A stretch of 64,000 nucleotides of DNA from Tipula vernalis. Taxonomy: Eukaryota > Arthropoda > Insecta > Diptera > Tipulidae. The notes under the pieces are model-generated. The model was not told where the DNA came from and ran no database searches. It worked only from the letters and a program-made list of their open reading frames with translations. Shown here in pieces: positions 13,712 through 24,469 of this stretch. Made by a program: the position numbers and the translations under genes. How positions within the stretch are numbered: position 1 is the stretch's first letter; every line of letters starts with the position of its first letter. The stretch lies in contig OY282560.1 in assembly GCA_958295665.1 (NCBI GenBank), forward strand, positions 195,295,011 to 195,359,010. The letters run 5' to 3'.

Positions 13712-14083
13712 TCACCGATGGGAATAACCTAGAAATTCAGCCTCATATTCTCCCTCGGAATTAGGTCCGTGGAAATCGTCTTTGTCGGTGTCAGTATCGC
13801 ATTCGCTTAACAGATCAATTGAGCTTTCGGCCGTGCATGGTGGTATCCACCGACGCATTTTATTCGCTTCTACCACTCCATCTTTTGGAAGTTGGGTCTG
13901 CTGACAACCCTCAATGTCTCGGAAAACGTATTTATCATTTCCTAAAACTTTATGAACCACATATTGACCGCGGTATTTTGGAATAAGCTTCTTATTTGAT
14001 CCTACGACTGTATCTACGTTTCGAACTATCACATAATCTTCAACATTACATAAATCGTTTCGTTGATTTTTGATGATCCTCAT
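13712..14083 (-). pseudogene. Gypsy-type pol C-terminal tail (post-integrase domain)
   Basis: A 123-residue open frame: VIVRNVDTVVGSNKKLIPKY, then GQYVVHKVLGNDKYVFRDI and VVEANKMRRWIP. This is the region after the integrase core of Ty3/Gypsy elements, a small beta-barrel-like DNA-binding tail. It is followed by an acidic segment rich in Asp/Glu/Ser. Separated from the integrase core (14207-14790) by a frameshift and about 120 bases, so the two halves can no longer be one protein. Confidence 0.8.
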
Positions 14084-14206
14084 GGCGAGTCTTCTCGTAT
14101 TCTTGCCTCTTGGTGATTTTGTTGTGAGCGTTTGATCGCAGCTCTGCCAAATCTCTTGGTGCCTCAGGTGTCTCCTTATTAGCTAAATATTCTGACAGTT
14201 CTTCCA

Positions 14207-14790
14207 CTATTTTTCCTCGTTGTTCTGCACCGAATAATAATTTGCTTGGTGTTTCTTTCGTAGTGGCATGCGTCGAATTATTAATTGCGTTTCGATCTGT
14301 TGTAATTTCTGTGACCAGTCCGCGTGATTGATGGGATTACTTAATTTTCCCAGAGCGGCCTTCAAAATCCGATTAACCCTTCCGGCCTGGCCATTGGCCT
14401 GGGCCGATGCGGTGGCCACCTTCACATGTTCCACATTATTTCCCGTCAAAAATTCCGCGAATTCCAAGAACGTAAAACAGATGCCTCGATCCGAAATGAT
14501 TCTACGTGGTCGACTATAAAATGTGAAATATTTCTCCAGAGACGACATAACCTCTTTCGTGCTCGTTGAATTTACCGCAAATAATTTAGCATACTTCGTA
14601 AAAGCATCCACAATGACCAATACATGCCTCCTTTTGTTCATGAGTGCCGGTAATGGGCCAAAGTGATCCACGTGCAATGTATCGAATGGAATCGGTGCCT
14701 TTGGTATGCAATACAAACTTTGTTCAGAGACACGTACCGGTGCCGCGTACATAATGCATTTGATACATTTGTCGATAAATGACTGCAATA
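14207..14790 (-). pseudogene. Gypsy-type integrase core with the catalytic Glu replaced by Gly
   Basis: Minus-strand frame from about 14790 downward: end of the zinc domain (CIKCIM), PFDTLHVDHFGPLP with the first catalytic Asp, VIVDAFTKYAKLFAV, and RRIISDRGICFTF with the second Asp. Then ANGQAGRVNRILK, where family members have Glu before RVNR; here the codon reads GGA, one transition from GAA. The first 26 or so residues of the longer open frame come from the adjacent Helitron fragment read backwards and are not Gypsy. Together with the loss of the reverse transcriptase this copy is dead. Confidence 0.85.
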
Positions 14791-15850
14791 GGCGAATCAA
14801 TGGATATATGGAAGGAGAACTGGTTCGACAAGTATGAACGTAGACCGAATGAATTGGATGACATTTCATTGGCTCAGTTCATTTCCCAATATTACAAAAA
14901 TAATAAAGGCGAATATGTTAAGAGAGATGAAAAGAAAATAATAAGATATCGAAATTATGACATTGGGTCGGATTTCAATGAATACAGAAAGGAAATGGTG
15001 ACATTGGAAATGGTACATGCATTTACAAATGAAGAATAAGATATATTAGCGGATATGAAATTTTAAACGATCTCTGAAGAAAATGAACAAATCATATTAC
15101 AAAGGAGAAAAGAATTCGAACAAAATAAAGATATTGAAAAAACTATTCAAATATGCAGGGAACTTTGTCGAGAAGAAACACCTTGCGATGACGATGAAGT
15201 TCAAGACGGCAGAGGCAGATTCCCGAAATCTAATCCATTTGAACATTTATATAACGATCCGAATGTTGACGGTAATGCTGATTTACGACTAGCTGCCTTG
15301 AACAAATTGGGTGCCATAGAAACAGCTAAATCTTCTTTTGCAAGTGATTCTTCATTTATTATCTAGTGAAGATAATCCTCTCCAGATATTTTTTACGGGG
15401 CCAGCTGGATGTGGTAAAACATTTGTAATAAAATTAATCATTGAAATATATAATAGGTTTTCCTATAGCGATAGCTATTGTAATGCCTACATAACCTGTG
15501 CTTCTACTGGGAAAGCTGCTGTTGCTATCGATGGTACCACTGTTCATACGGCGTTAAAAATATCTCTGTCAAAATTGTTACCATTGAGTATAGAGGTAGC
15601 TCATCAGTATCGAGCCTTGTTTAAATATGTCAAAGTTATTATAATTGACGAAGTGAGTATGATATCGGCAGAATTATTAGAACATCTAGAAGTCGTCTAG
15701 AATTTCATTAGCTAAACTAAAATTTACAAGCAACGGATGTTCCCAGTATTTTGTTGATATACAATTTCAACAAACTAGAGCAACAGACAGTAATGATATA
15801 TATGAGGAAACCATTTTCAACAACAACTAGATTTTTACCGACTAAACATA
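14790..15850 (+). mobile_element. Helitron helicase fragment (PIF1-like)
   Basis: Three frames: 14805-15039 gives ENWFDKYERRPNELDDISLA and IIRYRNYDIGSDFNEYRKEM, a stretch just before the helicase of Helitron RepHel proteins. Then a Glu-rich segment shifts frame near 15065-15300. 15338-15700 gives the helicase P-loop FFTGPAGCGKTFV (Walker A), CASTGKAAVAIDGTTVHTAL and VKVIIIDEVSMIS (Walker B). The remaining helicase motifs are lost: after LEHLE the frame decays by 15850. No Helitron terminus (5' TC, 3' hairpin plus CTRR) was found here. It could be part of the same family as the helicase-less Helitron near 46-49 kb, but no shared sequence proves it. Confidence 0.85.
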
Positions 15851-16023
15851 TTTTGCATTATATAAACTCAAGAAACATTAAATAAAGAGTTAATTATTAT
15901 TGCATCTTTTCAACCTGTTAAAATTGTACTTAAATAAAAAATAAAGAAAACAAACTGTGGAAATAATTTACACAGTATAAAATATTTTTTTTATAATTTT
16001 CTTACAATAGAAAAGTTAACTCA

Positions 16024-16122
16024 GGACAGCATTCACTGGTCCGAGTTGCCTCGATCAAAACTAAATCGGGAGAATTTAAAAGAAACATAACCAAACTATG
16101 CCGTCTGCCGACTAATATTTAA
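16024..16122 (+). pseudogene. BEL/Pao pol C-terminal 32 codons
   Basis: Short in-frame stretch GQHSLVRVASIKTKSGEFKR... ending at a TAA. It matches the last part of BEL pol (compare SDGLIRVVTLKLAGGSIVKR and KLCILP near 2260-2345). A purine-rich tract (AGCAGGGGGAGCATGG, about 16244-16260) follows, possibly this element's polypurine tract. Isolated relic too short for a usual gene scan. Confidence 0.7.
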
Positions 16123-16610
16123 ATTATTACTAATTAAATTTTAAGTTAACACGTCTCTTAATATATTTCTTTATTTCTAGAAACCTATATCATTTCATCA
16201 AATCGAGCATTGATTATCAATACATTACCTTGAATTAATATTCAAGCAGGGGGAGCATGGACAATCCTTTCAACTAACAAAACTTTTGAACCATCCAAAT
16301 AATCATCAAAATCATCAATATTAAATGTACACATTGTGTACAAATTCCGGAATTATGGAATATTCTACGTAATTCTTATCAAACATCCTGCATCTATTAT
16401 CAAGCATCGAGTACACTGGATCTGTGGCATCCGATCGTGTTAAATATTATTTTTTGCATGATGTTTTGTGGTTTGCTGGGCGCCGTCGTAGACGTCGACT
16501 GGGAAGAGAAAGGAAAGAGGTGTACAATAAAAGATTAGTCTAAAGGCGATCAAAGAAAGAAGACGCCATTTTTTGAAGTCCATAAAAATATATATTTCAT
16601 TTTGAAAAAT
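16123..16610. other. Gene-free stretch upstream of the Gypsy direct repeat
   Basis: No coding frame supported. The GC-richer part at about 16420-16520 (TGTGGCATCCGATCGTG, then GGGCGCCGTCGTAGACGTCG) may be LTR sequence of the preceding BEL relic or of the following Gypsy element, but it has no second copy in the window. Confidence 0.4.
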
Positions 16611-16760
16611 TAATAAATAAAATTTAAAAAAACTATTGGTGCGAATTGTTTATTTAAAATAGTGCAAAGTAACTTTTGGCAACTATTCGTTCTCATATCT
16701 TAATTACTAAGGAATTTGTGTGCCCCTTACACACTCATCTAATAAAATAGTGGGGGAGAA
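16611..16760 (+). repeat. 5' direct repeat (LTR) of the Gypsy element
   Basis: About 150 bases nearly identical to 20324-20473, including ACTATTGGTGCGAATTGTTT, AATAGTGCAAAGTAAC, and GTGTGCCCCTTACACACTCA followed by TCTAATAAAATAGTGG. The repeats flank a gag-pol remnant in the same orientation, which identifies them as LTRs or what remains of them. Confidence 0.8.
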
Positions 16761-16912
16761 TCCGTGTTATTTCTTGTGGTGTGTTATTTAATGAGACATA
16801 CTGTTAACGGGAACGAGACGGATGGCGACGACACTGACCCAAAAGTGTTGCCAGGTGGCACGAGCAGCCCTCTTGAGGAAAGTAATATGGTGTCGGCGTC
16901 GAAAGAAGTTAT

Positions 16913-17455
16913 TTGAGGCTCGTTTGGCTGAAACACGTTGCGTTAAAACCTCCTCAACTGTTATACGCGCAAGACCCGGCGGTATGGTTCGAAATCCTGA
17001 AACAGCAGTTTTCCGTTGCGTACATAACTCGTGACGCCACAAAGTATTCACACGCTGTCGGTGCTTTGGACGCGAGGATGCATGATCAATTCGCGGATGT
17101 TATTATGAGTGACAAGGGTGCATCACCGTATTCTAAATTTAAACAGGAGATCTTTAAAGTTCTCGGAGAATCAGATAAGACCAAACTGCATAATTTTTTG
17201 CATTGTCTTGCATTGGGAGACGCGAAACCATCGCAGCTTCTTACTAAATTCAGACTTAATGCGGGCAGTAAATTTGATGACGACTCCGTGTTGGTGTTGT
17301 CTCCTTTCGAGAACGACCTGTACTTGACGGTATTGGCTGAACGAGCCGATAACCTTATGGAGACGTTGTCGCAGCAGCAGGTTTACACGGTTCAAACCAA
17401 TCATAGCTCGCCTGTTACACTCTCCACGCCTGAGCTTGATGAGAGATGGTCTTGA
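16913..17455 (+). pseudogene. Gypsy (CsRn1/Kabuki-like) gag
   Basis: A 180-residue open frame with VALKPPQLLYAQDPAVWFE, QQFSVAYITRDATKYSHAV and LALGDAKPSQLLTKF, the capsid-like gag of the CsRn1/Kabuki group of insect Gypsy elements. The frame stops at a TGA after LDERWS; gag-like sequence continues in another frame (17471-17743: VSALMEVKRQSRSES, then a degraded CCHC-like C-Y-Y-H stretch). The N-terminus is out of frame upstream (16822 on). Nonfunctional by frameshift. Confidence 0.8.
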
Positions 17456-17702
17456 TTTGAGTCTCGTATAATGAGTCAGGTGTCTGCCTTGATGGAAGTC
17501 AAGAGACAATCTCGTAGTGAATCAATGGATCGTGCTTTGAGAAATGAATCTCGTTCTAATTCTCACGGACTAAGACAGGACAAGGACCAATGTTATTATC
17601 ATCGTCGATTTGGCGATATAGGGCGAACAAATGTGTTGTTGGTTGTAAACACCATGCGGCGTCCGTCAATAAAGCGGACAATCAGGCCGCTGCAAAAAAT
17701 TA

Positions 17703-18050
17703 ATGGCCCATCAATATACGGCGACGTGTTTGGATGGGGCTAATTCGAGTCGCCTATTAATAGCCGAAAAAAATACAAATCGTAAATTCTTAAGTGATAC
17801 CGGGGCGGATATCTCCGTAATACCACCAGGTTTTAGAAGTGATACGCGGGTTAGGGCTGAATTTAATTTATATGCGGCCAATGGCACGCATATTAAGGCT
17901 TTCGGCACACGTATACTCCATGTGAACCTCGGACTTAGACGCAATTTTTCTTGGAATTTCATTATCGCGGACGTGTCAATGTCGATATTGGGAGCGGATT
18001 TTTACGTAGCACCGGGATCATTGTGGATATCAAATAACGTTACATCATAG
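17703..18050 (+). pseudogene. Gypsy aspartic protease domain
   Basis: The frame contains RLLIAEKNTNRKFLSDTGAD with the catalytic DTGA, followed by ISVIPPG. NLYAANGTHIKAFGTRIL is the flap region and IIADVSMSILGADF the second conserved ILGxDF motif. This is the retropepsin of the CsRn1-like element. It ends at a stop after LWISNNVTS, before the RT. The catalytic motif is intact; the frame is broken on both sides relative to gag and RT. Confidence 0.85.
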
Positions 18051-18078
18051 ACCCTCCAACTTCCGTGTTTCACTTACC

Positions 18079-19473
18079 GTGTTGTCGAGTCCTGCGTTAT
18101 CAATCTTGAATAAGTTTGAAACAAGCCCAGACATTTCATGTTTATTAACCCAATACAGTCCCATCACCCGGGAATTGTTCAATACCGAACCAGTGAAACA
18201 TAAGGTGACTCATTGTTTGGAAACCCGAGGCCCACCGGTATCGTGTAAAACAAGACGGCTAGCTCCCGACAAGCTTCGAATAGCCAAGGCGCATTTTGAG
18301 GAAATGATGGCGCAGGGCATTTGTCGGCGCGGTAGTGGCGCATGGTCCATACCACTACATTTAGTGCAGAAGAAAAACGGGGAATAGCGTCCGTGCGGGG
18401 ACTATCGTGCCTTGAACATGCGTTACGATTCCGGATTGTTACCCTATCCCGCATTTGCAGGATTTTTCCGCCCAACAGGCAGGTTCTCAAATTTTTACTA
18501 CGTTAGATCTTGTGCGGGCGTACCATCAGCTCCCGATAGAGCCCACCGATATCCCAAAAACCGGCCATAGCCACACCCTTCGGTTTATATGAGTATACGA
18601 TATTACAAGGTTTACCATTCTGTTTCGTCTATCCGGACGATATTTTGGAGGCGTTGAATTCACGGGAAGACCACATCGCACATTTAGCTGCAGTTTTTCA
18701 ACGATTGCCCAACGCCGGTCTCGTGATTAACGTAGATAAGTGCGTCTTCGCCAAAGGCGAAGTTCTATTTTTAGGTCATAAGATTATTGCACAGGGTATT
18801 CTACCATCGCCGGAACGTGTCCAGGTAATTACCCAATTTGAGCGACCAGTGAACGTCCAACAGTTAAAGCGATTTCTGAGCATGGTACATTTTTATCGAC
18901 GGTTTATTCCCGCGGCAGCTAGTGATCAGGCCGTTTTGAACGATTTTTTAAAGGGGTACCGAAGAAATAGCAAAATTCTCATTGATTGGTCCGAGGCAGC
19001 AATTGAATCGTTTGAGAGTTGCAAAGCGAAGTTGTCAGAGGCTACTAATCTTGCATACCCCGTGATGTCAGCACATATGTGTATTATGGTAGGTGCATCC
19101 GATACCGCGGTGGGAGCGATAGTCCAACAACGGGTGAGCCAGGCATGGCAACCATTAAGTTTTTTCCGTTCGTCTGACACCAGCCCAGAAGAAGTACAGC
19201 ACCTATGATCGTGAGCTGCTAGCGGCTTATTTGGGTGTGAGACATTTTCGATACTTGGTTGAGGGCCATTGTTTTACCTTTTATACCGATCACCGGCTAC
19301 TGATTTTTGCGTTTAGGCAGAACCTGGAAAAAACATCACCACGCCAGCGTAGGCATTTAGATTTTATAGGGCAGTTCACGACGGACTTGCAACACGTATC
19401 TGGAGTGAACAACGTTGTGGCCGATGCGCTCTCGCGTATCGAGCAAATAAGCTTGCCCGAGACTATTGATTAA
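18079..19473 (+). pseudogene. Gypsy reverse transcriptase and RNase H, YLDD changed to YPDD
   Basis: The RT starts in one frame (RLAPDKLRIAKAHFEEMMAQ, LHLVQKKNGE, then a stop where the family has W-RP, GDYRALN). It continues after a shift with TTLDLVRAYHQLPI near 18499 and TPFGLYEY. About 27 residues usually lying between PFGL and the active site are deleted, so FCFVYPDDIL comes too early, and the YLDD motif reads YPDD. From 18645 the thumb and connection are good: INVDKCVFAK, FLGHKI, RFLSMVHFYRRFIP. RNase H: VGASDTAVGAIV, then after a frameshift at about 19205 YDRELLAAYLGVRHFRYLV, FYTDHRLL and NNVVADALSRIE. Dead copy. Confidence 0.88.
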
Positions 19474-19509
19474 AATGCTATTGCAGAGGCAGAGCTCACG
19501 GATCAAGAA

Positions 19510-20322
19510 TTGGTGAAATTGATCACGGACGACAGCACAACGCTAAAGTTCGACAAAATCCTTATTCAATTCAACTCGACTAAGGTGCTTTACTGTGACA
19601 TATCCACTGGCAAGCCTCGGCCGTACATTCCTAGTAACTTTCGAGCACAGGTGTTTACTACACACCATAATTTAGCTCATCCGGGGATTAGAGCGTCTGT
19701 GAAACTGTTGACGGATCAGGTTGTGTGGCCGGACATCAAAAAAGATGTTAAGTTGTTTGCTCAATGCAATGTGTGCATGAACTGCCAAAGGTCGAAAATC
19801 TCCCGACATGCCAGATCCATTACGGGATCTCATGAAAGCACAACCAAGAGATTCTTAGAAGTTCATATGGATATTATCGGACCGCTACCTCCATCTGAAG
19901 GCAATCGTTACTGAATAACCATGATCGACCGCTAGACGTGTTGGGCTGAGGTCATCGAAGTGCCTGACATTACAGCGTCTACGGTAGCATTCGCTCTATA
20001 TTCAACCTGGATTGTACGTTTCGGGGTGTCTAAAGAACATTAAACAGCATTTCAGGGAGTTCCATCCCAGCAACGCGACATGCGACAGATAAGTTATTCG
20101 TCAGCCGTCGGTTAGGAGAATGTACACATGTTTTTGTTAGGACTGACGCTTTACGCAAGGCACTACAACCTCCATATAAAAAGATCCGAAAAATTTTACA
20201 AATTAGACATAGAGGGTCGTCATACTAATATCTCGATAGATTGTATTAAGCCATGCTATACTGAGAATGTAGAAAAAGAAGACATCCAATCATATCTGTC
20301 GTCAGAGATACCATCGCAATAA
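19510..20322 (+). pseudogene. Gypsy integrase with the catalytic core largely deleted
   Basis: The zinc domain is present (TTHHNLAHPG, CNVCMNCQRSK). It is followed by FLEVHMDIIGPLPPSEGNRY with the first catalytic Asp, a stop at 19912, and a degraded TCWAEVIEVPDITASTVA segment. After FGVSKEH (about 20040) the sequence jumps to the C-terminal tail: FVRTDALRKALQPPY in one frame, then KFYKLDIEGRHTNISIDCIK in the next, ending directly before the 3' direct repeat. The region holding the second Asp and the Glu is missing. Such tails end in SVDRLKPAY in this group. Confidence 0.85.
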
Positions 20323-20323
20323 A

Positions 20324-20473
20324 TAATAAATAAAATTAAGAAAAACTATTGGTGCGAATTGTTTATTCAAAATAGTGCAAAGTAACGTTTGGCAACTATT
20401 CATTCTCATAACTAAATTACGAAGGAATTTGTGTGCCCCTTACACACTCATCTAATAAAATAGTGGAAGAGAA
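20324..20473 (+). repeat. 3' direct repeat (LTR) of the Gypsy element
   Basis: Partner of 16611-16760; only a few mismatches. It begins two bases after the pol stop (20320-20322). No clear target-site duplication was seen outside the pair, so the true LTR ends are not fixed. Confidence 0.8.
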
Positions 20474-20560
20474 CATCTTTAATAGATAGGCCCCTATAGA
20501 TCCATTAACAACATTCAACACTTTTTTTTTTAATAAGTTGTAATTGTAGCAACGACTATA

Positions 20561-20811
20561 CTGCCGTGCTAAGCATGTTTTACATAACTACAATACTTAA
20601 AATGCATTTTGAGAAAAATAGTGTTAAAGTTTTGAAATCAGTGAATTGCATTAAAAATGAAAACTATTTTTCTAATCACGTGTTTCTCAATTTAATTTTA
20701 ATTTTTTTTTTTAATTTTAATGATAAAGTTTGTTATTACTAGCTATCGATTGGCATCAATAAGTCAGTTTGGCCAAAAATGTAATTATTGAAAAAAAGCT
20801 TAGCACGGCAG
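20561..20811. mobile_element. MITE with 14-bp terminal inverted repeats and TA flanks
   Basis: CTGCCGTGCTAAGC at 20561-20574 is the exact reverse complement of GCTTAGCACGGCAG at 20798-20811. Both are directly flanked by TA, the target of Tc1/mariner elements. The 251-bp interior is AT-rich and non-coding. Confidence 0.75.
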
Positions 20812-20909
20812 TATAAATTCGGGCTGAACCAATTTAGCGGAGCCAACATTTTTTTTCTTTTTTAGAACAAAAAATCGAATCCGGTATTAAAAAAACTCAT
20901 AATAGATGG

Positions 20910-21060
20910 CACAACGCCAATGTGTCTAAGCTTAAAATTAATTTGGTACATTACCACTTTTTTTAGTAGTAGATGTTGCATGTAGCTAGTCAAAATGTTG
21001 CATGAAAGCAAAATGTTGCGTTATGCCTTACTGTTCCCAATTTAAACGTTCATGAATTAA
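20910..21060 (+). repeat. Dispersed repeat, copy 2 (partner at 11935-12060)
   Basis: Same order of blocks as the first copy (AATGTGTCT, AAAATTAATTTGGTA, ACCACTTTTT, AGTAGATGTTGCATGTA). A further internal GTCAAAATGTTGCATGAAAGCAAAATGTTGC duplication is present here. Family unknown. Confidence 0.6.
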
Positions 21061-21346
21061 ATTTTATAATGTTTTTATTTGTTTTTTTTTGTTCATTTTG
21101 TACAATAATATCTATATAATAAAATTATATAAAAAAAATTAACATAATTTAAGGAAAACATTAATTATAATACTCATAGCAAGGATCTTGTATATAAACT
21201 TAAATTTTTTTACTTCACATTACTCTTTTGTTAACTATCCGTTTCTTGTTTTATTTTTGTCACATTTGTTATTATTAAAAATTTTATAAATTAAGTTTAG
21301 TTCAACAAAAATTTTCAAAAATCTACTAAATTAGGGGGTTTTGTGT
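21061..21346. other. Probable 3' UTR and downstream sequence of the pipe-like gene
   Basis: AT-rich with no other gene. On the minus strand an AATAAA-like run lies in the ATATAATAAAATTATATAAA neighbourhood near 21110-21135, about 220 bases after the stop. Confidence 0.4.
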
Positions 21347-22372
21347 TTAATTTGGCGGTAAATTAACAGCTAAGTATTGTTTATGCAATCGTTGTCGACA
21401 AAATTCATAAAACTCTATTTCTTTTGTGAAATTTTTCCGTACAATGTCCTTAACCTCCTCGCTCACTGGTGGCTTGAATGCGTTTCTATTGATTTTATTA
21501 AAACTTTTTATTTCGTCTGGGGAACAAAATTAAAAAATAAATAAAACGGTAAGATTTTAAACACTATAATTTGAAGGTGAACTATTTACCGTAATAAACT
21601 GATGAAGCCCCCTTAAAAAATCTTGGTATATATTTTTCGAATACTGCTAGGGTTGTATTTAAATCTTCGAGTACACCAACAACGGCATATTGACTTTCAA
21701 CTGCATATTTGGCCCGTTCCAAAGCTCCGTCTGTATTGAATGGCCTAAAATATTGTTTTTTATATATATTATCGTTTTATATTTTAAATTATTATAAGTT
21801 CAACCAACTTACGTGCATTCATTAGCATGTCCACAAAAAAATAAACTCTGTCGCCTATGATCACCAATTCCTTCGTGTGTCTCACCCGTTTGATAGGTAC
21901 ATTCACGATCACCGCGCAACACACATGTTTCAAAATCTTTACGCAACCAACGTGGATCGGGTAGTGGCAAATCTGGGAAGGCTTGTTTTCGTTCAACATA
22001 ATACCATGGTGCCCGTATATAATAGTACCAGCTAATCACCCGTTCAATTGGGTCACGTACTAAATTTATGTAGATTGGTGTTGGTAAACCAAATGATGTG
22101 AAATTTGTGTGACACACGTGTTTCACATAGACCGATGGTGTTATCAAATCAGTAACCATTTCGGCCAATTCTAGTTGTTGTGGCGGTGCTAAGCGTATGG
22201 TTTCAACACGTTGTACAGCGTCACGATGAAATGTGAATTTATTGTGTATCGATAGGCGTCTGAGGAGTTCCATAAAAGTTTGGGAACCAACTTTGGGAAC
22301 ACGATTGAAAAATATTAATTCGGTTTGTGCTCGCCGCGTATTATTTAGCTCCCAGAGGCTGAGTGTTTGCAT
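21347..22372 (-). CDS. pip: pipe-like heparan sulfate 2-O-sulfotransferase, three 3' exons
   Basis: Minus strand, three exons: 22372-21813, 21744-21590, 21516-21347; 885 bases, 294 codons plus TAA. The acceptor TTACAG abuts 22372, so the ATG there is probably internal to a longer protein whose upstream exons (membrane anchor) were not found. Donors are AC|GTAAGT and ACG|GTAAAT; acceptors TTTTAG and CCCCAG; reading phase is kept. Domains: FFNRVPKVGSQTF (about 22-34, 5'-phosphosulfate binding loop), INLVRDPIERVISWYYYIR (about 103-121, 3'-phosphate binding), CVLRGDRECTYQTG, RRQSLFFCGH, AVVGVLEDLNTTLAVFEKY (exon 2) and FTKEIEFYEFCRQRL (exon 3). In Drosophila, Pipe is a Golgi sulfotransferase that sets embryonic dorsoventral polarity and uses alternative sulfotransferase cassettes; this could be one such cassette. 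A plain Hs2st orthologue is less likely from the sequence around CTYQTG. Confidence 0.9.
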
Positions 22373-24469
22373 CTGTAATGATAAAAAAAAAATTTTTTTT
22401 TGGGGTTATTAAGATTCGAGATGAAACTTTATTCAAAGGTAATACATAAAAGCGGCTTTAACTCATAAGGAAAGACAAATTGGACGTGGAATTTTTTTGC
22501 ATGATAATGCCTACGGCCACATATATTTTCGAAAAGTTTTCCGGTTGCGTTTTTTTGTGCAGTACATTACATTGTACATTACGCAAATTAAATGATACAA
22601 TCTATATTAAATAAGAGTGAGTAGATGATAGAATTAACAAAACACAAAAGTGAATGTTTTTCTTAAGCATGTTTTATGATCTACGTCTTTAGAATTTAGA
22701 TAATAAATTGTTTAAAATTGTGCTTTCCAGCTTTACATATAATTAAAGCAAACAGAAATTATAAAAATATCGTAACAATTAACTAATTTGTAAAAACTTT
22801 TAATTTTACTATTCGGAAGTTACTTAAAGCAATTTGGATAGTGCATCATTTAGAAAGATCACAGGAGGATAAAAGTAAAATTGTATCAAAATATTAATTT
22901 CGAGATGATCTCAATTATTTAACAGTTATAAAATTCTTTTTTAACTTACTTAAATTGTTACTTTCAATTGAGGCGTATATAATTTTTTTGTGTGTAGCTT
23001 AATAGTTTCTTATTAGTTTTTTAGTTTGTTTTTTTTGGTCATTATTTGGCTGTACGTATAGGTACTATATCAAGAGATAGTTTGCAGAATTTTAAGTAAA
23101 ACAAAAAGAAAGTTGAATGAAAATAAAAGTAAAATTTGGAAATGTGTGTTAATGATTTGTGTGCAAATTTTTTTTGGGTTTCTGTTTTGAAGATCATGTG
23201 CCTTAGTAATTAAAGTAAAAAGAATGTACGTTATTTATAATTACAGAAATGCTGCAGACAATAGTGACCATGAATATTTTATACTTTAGGAAATATTATT
23301 TTAACGTAGGTAATATTAAAGCGGGTATTAAACCAAAGGCTACTATAGAAGAGAAAATTTTGAAATAACTTTCAAATTGTATCAGTTTGTTTTGGAATGC
23401 TTCAAATATTTTCTCACAATTTGTTTGGACTTCGTTTTATCATTTGGTATCCAGCCATGTTGTCTATAGCATCAAATAGATTTAATGAAGTAACTTTGGA
23501 TTTGAGATTAAAAATATCGGTTGCTTGTAGAATATGAAGCTTTGCTGGTCTATAACCTTCCGCCAACACTGATTATTCCGATACAATCCAAATAAGAAGG
23601 AAGTGATTTGAGACTATTGCCTTTACTGACTAGCATTGGTCGAACTGGCATAGTGTGTAGAAAACAAGCTGGACGCCATCGGTTTAATAAAATTTGTAGT
23701 AAATCCGAATACATATACAACTAATAACTCATAATTGATCAAACCCTTCATTTTGGGACTTTGTTGCTATGGTGAATGTGAGTTCCTCTCTATATTTTCT
23801 TCAATGTTGCTTGCCTCTACCATTTGTGATCTAGGCTTAGGATTCTTAGGTAAAAAAATATTTTTTTTGGAAAATCGGAACCAAAAATTTGTTGGATAGT
23901 TATTCTTTTTAGAACAAATAAAAGTGAATGAGCTGATTACCACATATTTGTAAATATTTCCACTTATTTTACGTCTTACCAAATATTTTAAATTTTTCTT
24001 CAAGAATAACGTAATTCGACTTTCATAACTTAAAATTTGATAAATCAAAAATATTTTATAAGCCAAATTTTAAATTTAAGCCAACAAATATTTTTTTTTA
24101 GATGTTAAAAAGTTTACTTTGGCCTTATCTCCGCTAAGTTAGATCAATAAATTAAGAACAAAATAAATGTCAAAATTAAAATATCTCAATAGTTTATTGC
24201 ACATTATTTGATGATCCGGAGTTCTTCTAGAAATTTTGCGATTATTGTTTTTATTCGTTAATGTATGTGGCTTTCATTTCATTAGGGCAATATATGGAAA
24301 TCCATGTAAAAGAATTTATCAGAATTTAAATGAATCAAATGTAAAATGCAATTCTACCGCATTTATGCACTTGAGAAACAGTTTTAATGATATTCAAATT
24401 CAAAATGGGCTCGAACGAAAACTAGTTTTTAATCCGAAAAGTTGCAAGGTATTATATGTTTGAGGGAAA
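22373..24469. other. Gene-free stretch upstream of the pipe cassette (probable intron)
   Basis: No further sulfotransferase exon, TE domain or RNA gene was recognised on either strand. On the minus strand this would be intron sequence before 22372. Frames at 23767-24066 and 24236-24463 have no recognisable similarity and no splice logic. Confidence 0.5.

Noticed and set aside
14779..14869. Extension of the Gypsy integrase frame to a Met at 14869
   Set aside because: The first residues are the reverse reading of the adjacent Helitron fragment, whose plus-strand translation is clearly conserved; the Gypsy part begins near 14790.
24236..24463. 75-codon frame with a signal-peptide-like start (MRLLFLFVNVCGFHFIRA)
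   Set aside because: No similarity, no start context or splice partner, and the sequence merges into the AATT-rich repeat; chance frame in AT-rich DNA.
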